From Tsukamurella sp. 1534 (GTDB taxonomy: Bacteria > Actinomycetota > Actinomycetes > Mycobacteriales > Mycobacteriaceae): DNA of 64,000 nucleotides. Position numbers and translations under genes: made by a program. Positions 37,543 through 47,395 of this stretch are shown here, one piece after another. The stretch is from positions 1,728,791 to 1,792,790 of the forward strand of contig NZ_HE997626.1 of assembly GCF_000312385.1 (NCBI RefSeq), in the 5' to 3' direction. A model generated the notes under the pieces. That model was not told the DNA's origin, made no database searches, and was given only the letters and a program-made list of their open reading frames with translations. Within the stretch, counting starts at the first letter, position 1, and each line of letters begins with the position of its first letter.

Positions 37543-40500
37543 GTGCGCGACGATCCGGCCCCTCCCGCGAAGGCGCCGGTGATCGGCGTCCTCGGGCCGG
37601 TCACCGTCGGCGGCCGTGGCGTGCCGGGACTGCGGGCGCGTCGGCTCCTCGTCGCACTCGTCCTCGCGGACGGGCGGGCCGTGTCCGCGGACAGCCTGGT
37701 CGACGAGGTGTGGGGCGACGCCCCGCCGAAGGCGCCGCACGCGGCGCTCCACACGCAGGTGTCGCGACTCCGCCAGCTCCTCCCCCCGCCTCGATCGAGG
37801 CGGGACCGGCGGGATACCGCCTGACCGACGCGGACTCGGACCTCGCGCGCGCCGAGGACGCGCTGTCGCGTCCCGGTGACGACCCCGGGGCCCTCCTGCT
37901 GTGGCGGGGAGTCCCCGGCGACGACATCGTCGGCGACGGACCCGGTGCAGAGCTCGCGCGCCGCGCCCGCCGCGCCCGCGACGTTCTCGAGAATCGTGCC
38001 GCCCTGGCGGCCCTGGAGTCACGGGACTACTCGGCGGCTCGCGCGCTCGCCGAGCGGCGCGTCGCCGACGACCCCATCGACGAACCCGCGCGGGTCCTCC
38101 TCATGCGCGCCCTCGCGGGAGAGGGCCGGACCGCCGAGGCGCTCGCGGCGTACGCGGATCTGCGCCGGACCCTGGCGGCGGAGCTCGGTATGGACCCCGG
38201 CGACGAGGCCGAACGGGTGCATCGTGCGCTGCTCGCCTCGACGGCGGAAGGCCCCGCGCCGACACGCGAATCCGGCGGGCCGGCAGGGCCCTTCGGTCTC
38301 GCGCAGGGGCTCACGGCGGAGTCGACGCCGCTGGTCGGCAGGAAAGCGGAACTGGCCGATCTGCGGCGCGCCGTCGTCGATCACCGGGCCGTGACCGTCC
38401 TCGGTCCGGGCGGGGTAGGGAAGACCCGGGTCGCCGAGTCGGTGGGCCGTGCCGTCGCCGCCGGGGGGACCGAGGTCCACTACGTCCCGCTGGCGTCCGT
38501 GCGCGACGCCGAGGACGTGGTCGCCGCGGTCGCTCGCGCGATCGGTGTCGCCGAGACCGAGTTCGGCGCGGACGGGAGGCCCCGCGTCGCGGTCGGCGAC
38601 CTCGGTGAACTCCTGCTGTCCACGCTCCGCGATCGCCGGTGCCTGCTGGTGCTGGACAACTGCGAGCAGGTGATCGACGGGTGCGCGGCGCTCGTCGCGG
38701 AGTTGATCGCGACCGCCCCCGAGGTGGCCGTGCTGGTGACGAGCAGGTCACCGCTGCAGATCCGCGCCGAGCAGGTGTACCCGCTCCCCGTCCTCGGTGC
38801 GGAGGGTGCCGGGTCCGCTGCGGTGGAACTGTTCCGGCAGCGCGCGCTCGCGGTGCGTCCCGATGCGCATCTCGACCCGGATGCGGTCGCGAGGTTGTGC
38901 CGGCGCGTGGACGGCCTGCCGCTCGCCATCGAACTCGCCGCGGCCCGCGTGCGCACCATGACCGTCGCGGAGATCGCGGACCGCCTCTCCGAGCGGTTCG
39001 CGCTGCTCCGCTCGTCCGACCGGACAGCCCCGGACCGGCACCGCACCCTGCACGCCGTGATCGAGTGGAGCTGGGATCTCCTGGACGACGACGCGCGTAC
39101 CGCGCTGCGCCGGTTGTGCAGGTTCCCAGCCGGTTTCGACGCCGCTGCCGCCGAACGGGTCGCGTCCATGGCCGGCGTCCGGCTCGACGACGCCCTGGCC
39201 TCCCTCGTGAACCAGTCCCTGCTCCACGTCTCGGAGGCTGCGGGCCGCGCGCGCTACCGCATGCTGGAGACGGTCCGCGAGTTCGGCGAGGAGCGCCTCG
39301 GCGGCGCCGGCGCGCGGGGTGCGCCGTCCGAGTTCGACGTCGTGGACGAGGCCATGGCGGCCTGGGCCCGTAACACGGCGATCGATCTGTGGGAGACCTA
39401 TCGCGCCGGGGGTGGGCGCACCGTGATAGCCCGCCTGACCGGCGATTTCGAGAACCTCGTCTTCGTGCTGCGCGGCGCAGTGTCCCGGTTGGAAGGCGGC
39501 GACGAGCGCGCGGCCCCGACGGTGATCTCGGTGTTCCCGCTCATCGCGGGCCTATGGGTGATGCGCGGGTTGCACGCACAGTTGCAGGACTGGGGTGAGC
39601 GGGTACTCGCAGCCCTGCCGGCCCCGCCGCCCGTGCTGACGGAGGCCGAGCGGGAGCGGTGGCAGGCGGTGATCCTCGCGTGCGCCGCCGATCTCGCGAC
39701 CGACCCGACCTCCCGGCGGGTGGCGCGTGGCCGAGTCCTGCTGCGCCGACTGCATCGCGCGGAGCTCACGCTGCGCCGGCCCGGTGACTTCGCCAGCGCC
39801 ATGTTCCTCGCACACTCGTCGTTCACCATCATGCGGCAGGTGCTCGCGGGGGTGGCCGCCGCGGAGCCCGAGGTCCGGCTTCCGGCGCTCGCCCTGCGGA
39901 TGAACCTGCGCGAGAACAACGGCGACCTCGTCGGAGCGCTCGCCGATTCCGCGACCATCAGGTCGAGTGGGGACGGCTCCGATCCCTGGTTCGACGCGTT
40001 GGTCGCGATGACCACGTCCAGTATCTACGGGCAGCAGGCGCTGTGGGACGATGCCGAGCGCGGATACCGCAGGGCGATAACCCAACTCGAATCGATCGGC
40101 GCCGACGAGGACGCCCGGCAGGCGCGCGGCTACCTCGTGGCCTCGTTGTGTTGCCTGGGCAGGATCGACGAGGCGGAGGAACAGTACCGGCGACTGGCGA
40201 ACGGGTGGACGCCGGATGCGCCCGACCCGAACGGCGGGCCCGAGGTGGTGGCGGCGATGATGCTCGGTGGCGCGGAGATCGCACGCCTGCGGGGCGAACC
40301 CGATGGCGCCCGGTACATCCGCGCCGGCGAACTGCTCATCCGCAGGATCCCCGACGGCACCCGTGACCCGGGATCGGAGATGCTGCTGTCGGTGGCGCTC
40401 CTCGGCGCCGTGGCGTGCGGGTCCGGTGCGTCGGCACGGCCCCTCGCGTCGGCACTCGTGGCCGGCGAGCATGCGATGTTCGGCGCCGCGGGGTACTGGG

Positions 40501-40757
40501 ACCTGCCGCAGGCCGCGACGATGGCCCTCGCGATGGGGGAGTACCTCGATTCCGTGGGAGGGGCGGAGGACGACACCGTCACCCTCTACCGGCTCGCGGT
40601 GCGGCTGGGCGCCCGCCAGGACTACCCGGTCATGCGGGCGGCGAAACTGCGAGCGACCGAACGTGTCTCGGGTGAGCGGGTGCTCTCCCGCGCGGCTGCG
40701 GTGCACATGTTGCGCGGGACCGTGGCGGGGCTGCGCACGACCGGCCTCGTCGACTGA
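37543..40757 (+). CDS. AfsR/BTAD-type regulator with NB-ARC ATPase, interrupted by a one-base frameshift
   Basis: From GTG 37543 the first frame encodes an OmpR-like winged helix (VIGVLGPVTVGGRGVPGL, VSADSLVDEVWGDAPP) and stops at 37824 after 93 codons. The homologous reading continues one frame back from 37788 (ASIEAGPAGYRL) through a BTAD domain, an NB-ARC ATPase (Walker A GPGGVGKTRVAES, Walker B CLLVLDNCEQV) and a helical C-terminus ending at 40757. One extra C in the C6 run at 37782-37787 would join them into 1071 residues. This could be a sequencing error, phase variation, -1 frameshifting or true inactivation. It probably regulates the adjacent exporter. Confidence 0.75.
37782..37801 (+). 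other. Frameshift point: slippery C-run followed by a palindrome
   Basis: In the upstream frame the bases 37782-37788 read C-CCC-CCG, a slippery-type heptamer. They run directly into the perfect 14-bp palindrome GCCTCGATCGAGGC (37788-37801). A -1 slip here restores the BTAD/NB-ARC frame. The lack of a spacer before the palindrome is unlike classical frameshift signals. Confidence 0.6.
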
Positions 40758-40769
40758 CGGGGCCGGTCG
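40738..40769 (+). terminator. Possible hairpin at the 3' end of the BTAD regulator
   Basis: A 9-bp stem CGACCGGCC / GGCCGGTCG with a 14-nt loop spans the stop codon. It lies between convergent genes and may stop transcription from the regulator; it is a weak candidate. Confidence 0.4.
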
Positions 40770-40784
40770 CGCAGCTTCAGTGGC

Positions 40785-41591
40785 TCAGCGGGCGTTGCGG
40801 ATGTAGGCGCGCACGGCGAGCGGAGCGAAGACAGCGATCAGTGCCACGGCGCCCACCAGGCTCCACACCACGTGCATCCCCGCGTGCCCCGCGTTGCAGA
40901 GTTCCCGGACCGCGGAGACCAGGTGGCTCACCGGGTTGACGTCGACGAAGGCCTGCAGCCAGCCCGGCATGGTGTCCACCGGGACGAAGGCGTTGGACAG
41001 GAACGTGAGCGGGAACATGATCATCATCGAGACGCCCTGGACCGAGGTCGCCTTCCGCATCAAGCAGCCCATGAGGGCGAAGATCCACGAGACCGCGAAG
41101 CTGCAGAACAGGATGAGTGCCGTGGAGGCGATCACGCCGACCGGATCGGGGCGCCACCCCATCGCGATCCCCACGACGAACGTGATGGCGGTGGCGATGA
41201 GGTATCGCACCACATCGGCGAGGAGCGCGCCGGCCAACGGGCTGATCCGGGCGATGGGCAGCGACCGGAAGCGGTCGAACACACCTTTGTCCATGTCCTC
41301 CCGCAGCTGGGTGCCGGTGACGATGGAGGCCACGATCACGGTCTGGACGAGGATGCCGGGGATGATCACGGGGAGGTAGCTGTGCACGTCGCCGCTGATC
41401 GCACCGCCGAAGATGTACGCGAACATCAGCGTGAACACGACGGGCTGGAGGATCACGTCGAACAACTGCTCCGGGTTGTGCCGCAGCTTGAGCAGGCCGC
41501 GCCACCCCATGGTGAACGACTGGCGGACGGTCTCGGTGAGACCGACGTGATCCGGCGGCGCTGCCGGGGCGGCGGTGAGAGTGGTGGTCAT
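40785..41591 (-). CDS. ABC-2 type permease (DrrB-like)
   Basis: The 268-residue permease has about six membrane segments (for example VFTLMFAYIFGGAI, VGVIASTALILFCSFAVSWIF and a final VGAVALIAVFAPLAV) and the ABC-2 segment PLTFLSNAFVPVDTMPGWLQ. It forms an exporter with the ATPase encoded just upstream, whose stop overlaps its start (ATGA). The DrrAB class exports hydrophobic drugs or lipids; no substrate can be read here. Confidence 0.87.
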   Translation of the reverse strand: MTTTLTAAPAAPPDHVGLTETVRQSFTMGWRGLLKLRHNPEQLFDVILQPVVFTLMFAYIFGGAISGDVHSYLPVIIPGILVQTVIVASIVTGTQLREDMDKGVFDRFRSLPIARISPLAGALLADVVRYLIATAITFVVGIAMGWRPDPVGVIASTALILFCSFAVSWIFALMGCLMRKATSVQGVSMMIMFPLTFLSNAFVPVDTMPGWLQAFVDVNPVSHLVSAVRELCNAGHAGMHVVWSLVGAVALIAVFAPLAVRAYIRNAR

Positions 41592-42604
41592 GACGCCTCC
41601 TCGGCGTTGTCGTGGTCGGCACCGGGGTCGGCGCGCCCGGTGAGGGTGAGGAAGACCTCGTCGAGGCTGGGTTTCTGGACGGCGATCTCCTCGACGGCGA
41701 TGTCGTGCTCCCGCAGTGTGATCAGCACATCGGGCACCAGGTCGGGACGATGCAGGGTGGCCGTCACCCGGGAGGCCTCGGGGCTGAGCGCGGCGGGTTC
41801 GCCGAGCACCGCCTCCACGGTCCGCGCGACGACCGCGGCATCGGCGCGGTCGGCGGGGGTGAGCTGCAGGGTCGACGAGCCCACCGACTGCTTGAGCTGG
41901 TCGGCGGTGCCGTCGGCGATCACCAGGCCGTGGTCGATCACGGCGATCCTGTCGGCGAGCTGGTCGGCCTCGTCGAGGTACTGGGTGGTGAGCAGCACCG
42001 TCGCACCGTCCCGGACGAGGCCGCGAATGGTCTCCCACATCTGGGACCGGGTCCGCGGGTCGAGCCCCGTCGTCGGCTCGTCGAGGAACAGCAGCGGCGG
42101 GGTGTCGATCAGGCTCGCCGCCAGGTCGAGGCGGCGCCGCATGCCGCCGGAGAACTCCTTGAGTGGCCGGTCCGCCGCATCCTCGAGGGCGAAGGCGTGC
42201 AGCAGCTCGTCGGCGCGGGCGCGGCTCGCGGCCCGGCTCTTGCCCAGCAGGCGCGCGAACAGAACGAGGTTCTGATTCGCCGTCAGATCCTCGTCCACGG
42301 AGGCGTGCTGGCCGGTGACCCCGATGAGGGAGCGCACGGTGGTGGACTCCGCGACCACGTCGTGGCCGAAGATCCGGGCGCTCCCGGCGTCGGGACGCAG
42401 CAGCGTCGCGAGCATGCTGATCGTGGTCGTCTTGCCGGCGCCGTTGGGGCCGAGCACGCCGTAGACGGTGCCGGTGGGCACCTGCAGGTCCACGCCGTTC
42501 ACGGCCCGGGTGGCGCCGAAGTGCTTGACCAGGCCCGTCGCGTCGATCGCGAGGTCGGTGGGGGAGGCGGGGCCGGGCCCCGTCCGCATCTGTGTGACTG
42601 TCAT
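41588..42604 (-). CDS. ABC transporter ATPase (DrrA-like)
   Basis: The 338-residue ATPase has Walker [11 protein letters not shown] (51-60), signature [13 protein letters not shown], Walker [13 protein letters not shown] and the C-terminal domain typical of daunorubicin-resistance ATPases ([14 protein letters not shown]). It energises the adjacent permease. ATG 42604 is divergent from ligB. The neighbouring BTAD regulator suggests a regulated export function unrelated to steroids. Confidence 0.9.
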   Translation of the reverse strand: MTVTQMRTGPGPASPTDLAIDATGLVKHFGATRAVNGVDLQVPTGTVYGVLGPNGAGKTTTISMLATLLRPDAGSARIFGHDVVAESTTVRSLIGVTGQHASVDEDLTANQNLVLFARLLGKSRAASRARADELLHAFALEDAADRPLKEFSGGMRRRLDLAASLIDTPPLLFLDEPTTGLDPRTRSQMWETIRGLVRDGATVLLTTQYLDEADQLADRIAVIDHGLVIADGTADQLKQSVGSSTLQLTPADRADAAVVARTVEAVLGEPAALSPEASRVTATLHRPDLVPDVLITLREHDIAVEEIAVQKPSLDEVFLTLTGRADPGADHDNAEEAS

Positions 42605-42699
42605 GCCGACGACGGTGCCGGACCGCGCTGTCGTGGCGCTGTCGCCGGCCTGTCGTCAGGTGGTGCCCGCATGTCGGTGCCGTGCGCGACAATCGTCGC

Positions 42700-44226
42700 G
42701 TGCTGTTCGCCGATGTCGTCGCCGCGTCCGCCGAGGTGGGCGCCACCCGGTCCCGCACCGCGAAGATCGAGGCCCTCGCGCGGGTGATCGCCGCCGCCGG
42801 GCCGGAGGACGTGCTGCCCGTGGTCGCCTGGCTGTCCGGGACGCTGCTGCAGGGTCGCCTGGGCACCGGGTGGCGCACGCTCGCGCGGACCGTCGCCGAC
42901 GGCGCGCCGCGCGCCTCGGAACCGTCCCTCACGGTCGCCGACGTCACCGCGGCCCTCGACGAACTGGCCGGCACCTCGGGTGCCGGCTCCTCCGCCCGGC
43001 GTGACGCCGTGCTCGCCGCGCTGTTCGGCCGCGCCACCGAACCCGAGCAACGATTCCTCGTGGGGCTGATCACGGGGGAGGTGCGGCACGGAGCGCTCGC
43101 GGGCGTCGTCACGGACGCGGTGGCCCGCGCCGCGGCCGTCCCCCTCGACACCGTGCGCCGCGCATCGATGCTCTCGGGCTCGCTGCCCGAGACCGCGGCC
43201 GCCGCGCTCCGAGGCGGGGCGGAGGAACTGGCCGGGTTCGGGCTCGAGGTGCTGCGGGGCGTCTCGCCCATGCTCGCCTCGCCGGCCGAGGATCTCGACT
43301 CCGCGCTGGCGGACCTCGGCGCGGACGTGAGCGTCGAGTTCAAGCTCGACGGTGCGCGGGTCCAGGTTCACCGCGCGGGCGACGACGTGCGCGTGTACAC
43401 CCGCACCCTGCGGGACATCACCGGCGCCGTGCCCGAGATCGTCGCGCTGGCACGGGAACTGCCGTGCGAATCCGTGGTCCTCGACGGGGAGTCACTGGCC
43501 CTCACCGACGCGGGGCGGCCGCGGCCGTTCCAGGAGACGATGAGCCGGTTCGGCTCGGCGGAGGACGCCGACGGCTCGACCGCGTTGCGCCCCTACTTCT
43601 TCGACTGCCTGCACCTGGACGGGCGGGACCTGCTCGACGAGCCGCTCTCCGTGCGCCTCGACGCGCTCCAGTCGGTCGCGGGCGAGCTGCGCATCCCCGC
43701 CCTCACGCGACCGTCCGCGGAGGAGGCGGCCGGCCACCTCGCCGCCGCACTCGGTGCCGGTCATGAGGGCGTGATGGTGAAGGCACTCGACTCGCCCTAC
43801 GCCGCAGGGCGCCGCGGCCGCGCGTGGCAGAAGGTCAAGCAGACCCACACCCTGGACCTCGTGGTGCTCGGCGCGGAGTGGGGGTACGGGCGGCGCACTG
43901 GGATGCTGTCCAACCTGCACCTCGGCGCGCGCGACCCGGACGGGGGCGAGCCGATCATGGTGGGCAAGACCTTCAAGGGGCTCACCGACGCCCTGTTGCG
44001 CTGGCAGACGGAGGAGTTCCCGCGCCATGAGCGCGAGCGGGACGAGCACACGGTGTACCTGCGCCCCGAGATCGTGGTCGAGATCGAGCTCGACGGGGTG
44101 CAGACCTCCCGCCGCTACCCCGGCGGCGTCGCCCTGCGGTTCGCGCGGGTACTGCGATACCGGCCCGACAAGACCGCGGAGCAGGCCGACACGATCGACG
44201 CGGTGCGCGCGCTGCTACCCGGGTAG
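42700..44226 (+). CDS. ligB: ATP-dependent DNA ligase LigB
   Basis: The 508-residue ligase has an N-terminal helical domain, the adenylation motif FKLDGAR with nucleophile Lys215, LDGESLAL, FFDCLHLDG, EGVMVKALDSPYAAGRRG, WQKVKQTHTLDLVV and a C-terminal OB domain with MVGKTFKGLTD. It aligns along its length with Rv3062. GTG 42700 matches the N-terminus of that protein better than GTG 42682. It is a DNA repair gene with no evident tie to steroids and overlaps convergent fadD17 by 12 nt. Confidence 0.9.
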   Translation: MLFADVVAASAEVGATRSRTAKIEALARVIAAAGPEDVLPVVAWLSGTLLQGRLGTGWRTLARTVADGAPRASEPSLTVADVTAALDELAGTSGAGSSARRDAVLAALFGRATEPEQRFLVGLITGEVRHGALAGVVTDAVARAAAVPLDTVRRASMLSGSLPETAAAALRGGAEELAGFGLEVLRGVSPMLASPAEDLDSALADLGADVSVEFKLDGARVQVHRAGDDVRVYTRTLRDITGAVPEIVALARELPCESVVLDGESLALTDAGRPRPFQETMSRFGSAEDADGSTALRPYFFDCLHLDGRDLLDEPLSVRLDALQSVAGELRIPALTRPSAEEAAGHLAAALGAGHEGVMVKALDSPYAAGRRGRAWQKVKQTHTLDLVVLGAEWGYGRRTGMLSNLHLGARDPDGGEPIMVGKTFKGLTDALLRWQTEEFPRHERERDEHTVYLRPEIVVEIELDGVQTSRRYPGGVALRFARVLRYRPDKTAEQADTIDAVRALLPG

Positions 44227-45750
44227 CTCGACGGTGGCGTCCGCCCCGTCGGCGACGAGGGCCCGCTTGAGCACTTTGAACGAGGGGGTGCGCGGAAGCT
44301 CCGCGACCACCCGGAGCCGGCGGGGCCGCTGCCGCGGTCCCAGATCCGGTTGGGCGGACATGAACTCCGCGACCTCGGCGGGATCGATCCGCGCCCCGGG
44401 ACGCGGGACCACCGCGGCCGCGACCTGATCGCCCACCCGGTCCGGGAGGCCGTACACGGCGGCCTCTGCGATGTCGGGATGCCGCAGCAGTGCCCGCTCG
44501 ATCGGGCCGGCGCCCAGGTTCTCGCCGCCCACCCGCATCCAGTCGCCAGTCCGGCCCGCGAAGTGCACGTAACCCGCGGCGTCGACGTAGGCCAGGTCGC
44601 CCGTGCGGTAGACCCCGCCGGCGGAGCGCGCCGCATCCGCGCCGGGATCGTTGTAGTACCCCGAGAAGCCGCCGGTGCCGGCGGTGTTCACGAGCTCGCC
44701 GATCGCGTCGTCGGGATTGCGGAGGGTCCCGTCGGGTGCCACGTCCGCGCGGGCGCACTCGACGGTGGTGCCGACGCGCCACACGGCGACCCCGTCGGGC
44801 AGCGGCCCGAGGGCGTCGGCCGGGGTGTCCGGGGTGCGGGCGATGGCCACGCCGTTCTCGGAGGAGCCGTAGCCGTCTTGCACGTGGCATCCGAAACGTG
44901 CTGCGAACGCCGCGATGTCGTCCGCCCGGCCCTCGTTGCCGTACAGGACGCGGAGCGGGTTGTCCGCGTCGTCGGGCTTCTCCTCGGTGGCGAGGATGTA
45001 GGCGAGCGGGGTTCCCACGTAGTTCGCGTAGGTGGCGCCGTAGCGGCGCACGTCGGGCAGGAACCCGGACGCCGAGAACCGTTCCGCCAGGGCGATCGTC
45101 GCGCCGGACGCCACGGCGACGGCCCACCCGGCCAGCATCGCGTTGGAGTGGAACAACGGCATGGAGACGTAGGCGGTGTCGGCGCCCGTGAGCCCGAACC
45201 GCTGTGCGAGCATGGATCCGGCGCCCACGAACTTGCCGTGCGTAGCGCGCACGGCCTTGGGCTCGCCGCTGGTGCCCGATGTGAACACGAGCGCCAGCAG
45301 GTCCTCGGGGCCGAGGTCCGCACGAGGAGGTTCCGCTCCGGAGTGTGCGGCGATTCGGCGCGCCCAGTCCGCGCCGTCGAAGTCGATCACCGGGACGCCG
45401 GAATGTGCGTCGTCCAGGAGCGCGCGGTGCCTGCCCGCCGCCAGGACCACCTGGCAGTCCGCTATCCGCACGTCGCGGGCCAGCGCCGCGCCCCGGCGGG
45501 TCGGGTTGAGCCCCACCAGGACCGAACCGGACAGCGCGGCGGCGCCCAACAGCAGCGAGAACTCGGGGACGTTGTCCGCGAGCACTCCGAAGTGGGGCGG
45601 CGCGCCATCGGGCAGCAGCTCCGCGAGGACCGAAGCCCGTGCGGCGGAGCCGGATACGTGCTCGGACCAGGTCCAGGTGTCGTCACCGGCCCGCAGGCCC
45701 GCGCCGGGATCCCCGGCGCGGGCGAGCAGGAGGTCGGCGACGGTGCTCAC
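44215..45750 (-). CDS. fadD17: Steroid side-chain acyl-CoA ligase
   Basis: FadD17 activates sterol side-chain carboxylates (C24 or C26 acids) as CoA esters. The 511-residue ligase has LVFTSGTSGEPKAVRATHGKF, YGNEGRADDIAAF, GYGSSENGVAIARTPDTP, TGDWMRVGGENLGAGPIE and SFKVLKRALV. The EGRADDIAAF..GCHVQDGYGSSE pattern is characteristic of FadD17 (Rv3506). GTG 45750 lies 1 nt from the GMC gene stop. It is last in the fadE26-fadE27-GMC-fadD17 operon. Confidence 0.92.
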   Translation of the reverse strand: MSTVADLLLARAGDPGAGLRAGDDTWTWSEHVSGSAARASVLAELLPDGAPPHFGVLADNVPEFSLLLGAAALSGSVLVGLNPTRRGAALARDVRIADCQVVLAAGRHRALLDDAHSGVPVIDFDGADWARRIAAHSGAEPPRADLGPEDLLALVFTSGTSGEPKAVRATHGKFVGAGSMLAQRFGLTGADTAYVSMPLFHSNAMLAGWAVAVASGATIALAERFSASGFLPDVRRYGATYANYVGTPLAYILATEEKPDDADNPLRVLYGNEGRADDIAAFAARFGCHVQDGYGSSENGVAIARTPDTPADALGPLPDGVAVWRVGTTVECARADVAPDGTLRNPDDAIGELVNTAGTGGFSGYYNDPGADAARSAGGVYRTGDLAYVDAAGYVHFAGRTGDWMRVGGENLGAGPIERALLRHPDIAEAAVYGLPDRVGDQVAAAVVPRPGARIDPAEVAEFMSAQPDLGPRQRPRRLRVVAELPRTPSFKVLKRALVADGADATVELPG

Positions 45751-45751
45751 A

Positions 45752-47395
45752 TCAGGCGCCGAGGAACCGGGCGCACATCTCGCCGATCATGTACGACGGG
45801 GCGTTGGTGTTGCCGCCGGTGACCGAGGGCATGATCGACGCGTCGGCCACGCGCAGACCCTCGATCCCGTTGACCCGCAACTGCGGGTCGACCACGGAGC
45901 GCTCGTCGGTGCCCATCCGGCAGGTGCCCACGGGGTGGTACACCGAGTGCACGCGGTTCGGCAGCTCGCGCCGCAGGGCGGTCTCGTCCATGTAGCCCGC
46001 GCCCGGGGTGAACTCCTCGCTCACCTTGCCGGCGACGGCGGGATGGCGCATCACCTCGCGGATCATCCCGATGCCCTCCATCAGCACCTCGGTGTCCTGC
46101 GGGTCCGACAGGTAGCCGGGGTCGATCACCGGCGAGTCCAGCGGGTCCGAGGAGTTCAGCCGCAGCTCGCCGCGGCTCTGCGGGTAGATCAGCGTCGGCA
46201 GGATCGTCAGGCCCGGGCGGGGATCCACCATGTGCAGCTTGTCGGCGTCCTGGTTCGGTACCGGGTAGTTCCACGGCAGGCAGTGGATCTGCAGGTCCGG
46301 TATGTCCTTGGCGTAGGAGGTGCGGACGAAGCCGACGGCGTCGAAGACGGTGCGCGCGACCCACGTGGTACCGGGGTTGCGGATCTCGTTCGCGAGCCCC
46401 TTCGCGAAGTAGGCGGGCGTGCCCTTGTGCACGGCGTCCTTCATCAGGAAGGTCATCGGGACGAACAGGTGGTCGTGCAGGTTCTGGCCGACGGGGAGGT
46501 CCGCGTGCACATGGATCCCCTTCTCCCGCAGGTGCGCCCCCGGTCCGACCCCGGACAGCATGAGGATCTGGGCGCTGCCCATCACGCCGGCGGACACGAT
46601 CACCTCGCGGTTGGCGCGGATGGTCCTGGTGCCGGCGCCGTCGAGGACCTCCACGCCGGTGGCGCGCCCGTTCTCGATGACGACGCGCTTGACGTGGGCG
46701 TTCACATGGACCCGGAGATTCGGGCGGGCGGTGCGCAGGTAGCCCTGCGCGGAGCTGTACCGGGTGCCGCCCGCGGCGCTCTCCTGGAAGACGCTGACGC
46801 CCTCCTGCGACGGCCCGTTGTAGTCCTCGATCCGGGGCGCGTTCAGGGTGCCCGACAGCGCCTCCATGTACGACTGCGTGGCCTCGGTGAGATCACGCTG
46901 GCGCGTGACCTCGATGGGGCCGCCCGCGCCGCGCAGATCGTTCTCGCCGTCCTCCCAGTTCTCGAGGCGCTTGAACGCGGGGAGCACCCCCTCGTAGTCC
47001 CATCCCGTCGCGCCCTCCGCGGCCCAGGAGTCGTAGTTGGCGCGGTTGCCGCGCACGAACAGCATCCCGTTGATGGAGCTGGAACCGCCGAGGATCTTGC
47101 CGCGGGTCATGGGGATCCGGCGGTCGTTGGCGAACTTCTGCGGCACGGAGTACTGCTTCCACGCGACCCGCGACTTCATCTGCGGCACGGTGTGGACCAT
47201 GGTGATCATTCCCGGCACCTGCGTCATCCGCGTGTTGTCGGCGGGGCCCGCTTCGAGCAGGGCGACGGTGGCCCCGGTGTCGGCGAGGCGGCCGGCCACC
47301 ACGGAACCCGCGCTGCCGGAACCGATCACCACGTAGTCGGCGGTGTCGGAGGCGCCGATGGCGGTGGTGGCGGTCTTGGAGAGCTTGCGGATCAT
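45752..47395 (-). CDS. GMC-family oxidoreductase within the side-chain operon
   Basis: The 547-residue FAD enzyme of the choline dehydrogenase/alcohol oxidase type has VVIGSGSAGSVVAGRLADTG, the GMC signatures GGSSSINGMLFVRGN and SAGVMGSAQILMLSGVGPG, and an active-site VYHPVGTCRMG with the catalytic His. It is not the ChoD-type cholesterol oxidase. It overlaps the fadE27 stop (ATGA) and abuts fadD17. M. tuberculosis, as I recall, has no gene between fadE27 and fadD17. Oxidation of a side-chain alcohol is a reasonable inference. Confidence 0.87.
   Translation of the reverse strand: MIRKLSKTATTAIGASDTADYVVIGSGSAGSVVAGRLADTGATVALLEAGPADNTRMTQVPGMITMVHTVPQMKSRVAWKQYSVPQKFANDRRIPMTRGKILGGSSSINGMLFVRGNRANYDSWAAEGATGWDYEGVLPAFKRLENWEDGENDLRGAGGPIEVTRQRDLTEATQSYMEALSGTLNAPRIEDYNGPSQEGVSVFQESAAGGTRYSSAQGYLRTARPNLRVHVNAHVKRVVIENGRATGVEVLDGAGTRTIRANREVIVSAGVMGSAQILMLSGVGPGAHLREKGIHVHADLPVGQNLHDHLFVPMTFLMKDAVHKGTPAYFAKGLANEIRNPGTTWVARTVFDAVGFVRTSYAKDIPDLQIHCLPWNYPVPNQDADKLHMVDPRPGLTILPTLIYPQSRGELRLNSSDPLDSPVIDPGYLSDPQDTEVLMEGIGMIREVMRHPAVAGKVSEEFTPGAGYMDETALRRELPNRVHSVYHPVGTCRMGTDERSVVDPQLRVNGIEGLRVADASIMPSVTGGNTNAPSYMIGEMCARFLGA

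Noticed and set aside
42682-42699. GTG 42682 as the LigB start
   Set aside because: The extra six residues are not part of the conserved LigB N-terminus; GTG 42700 aligns better, though 42682 cannot be excluded.
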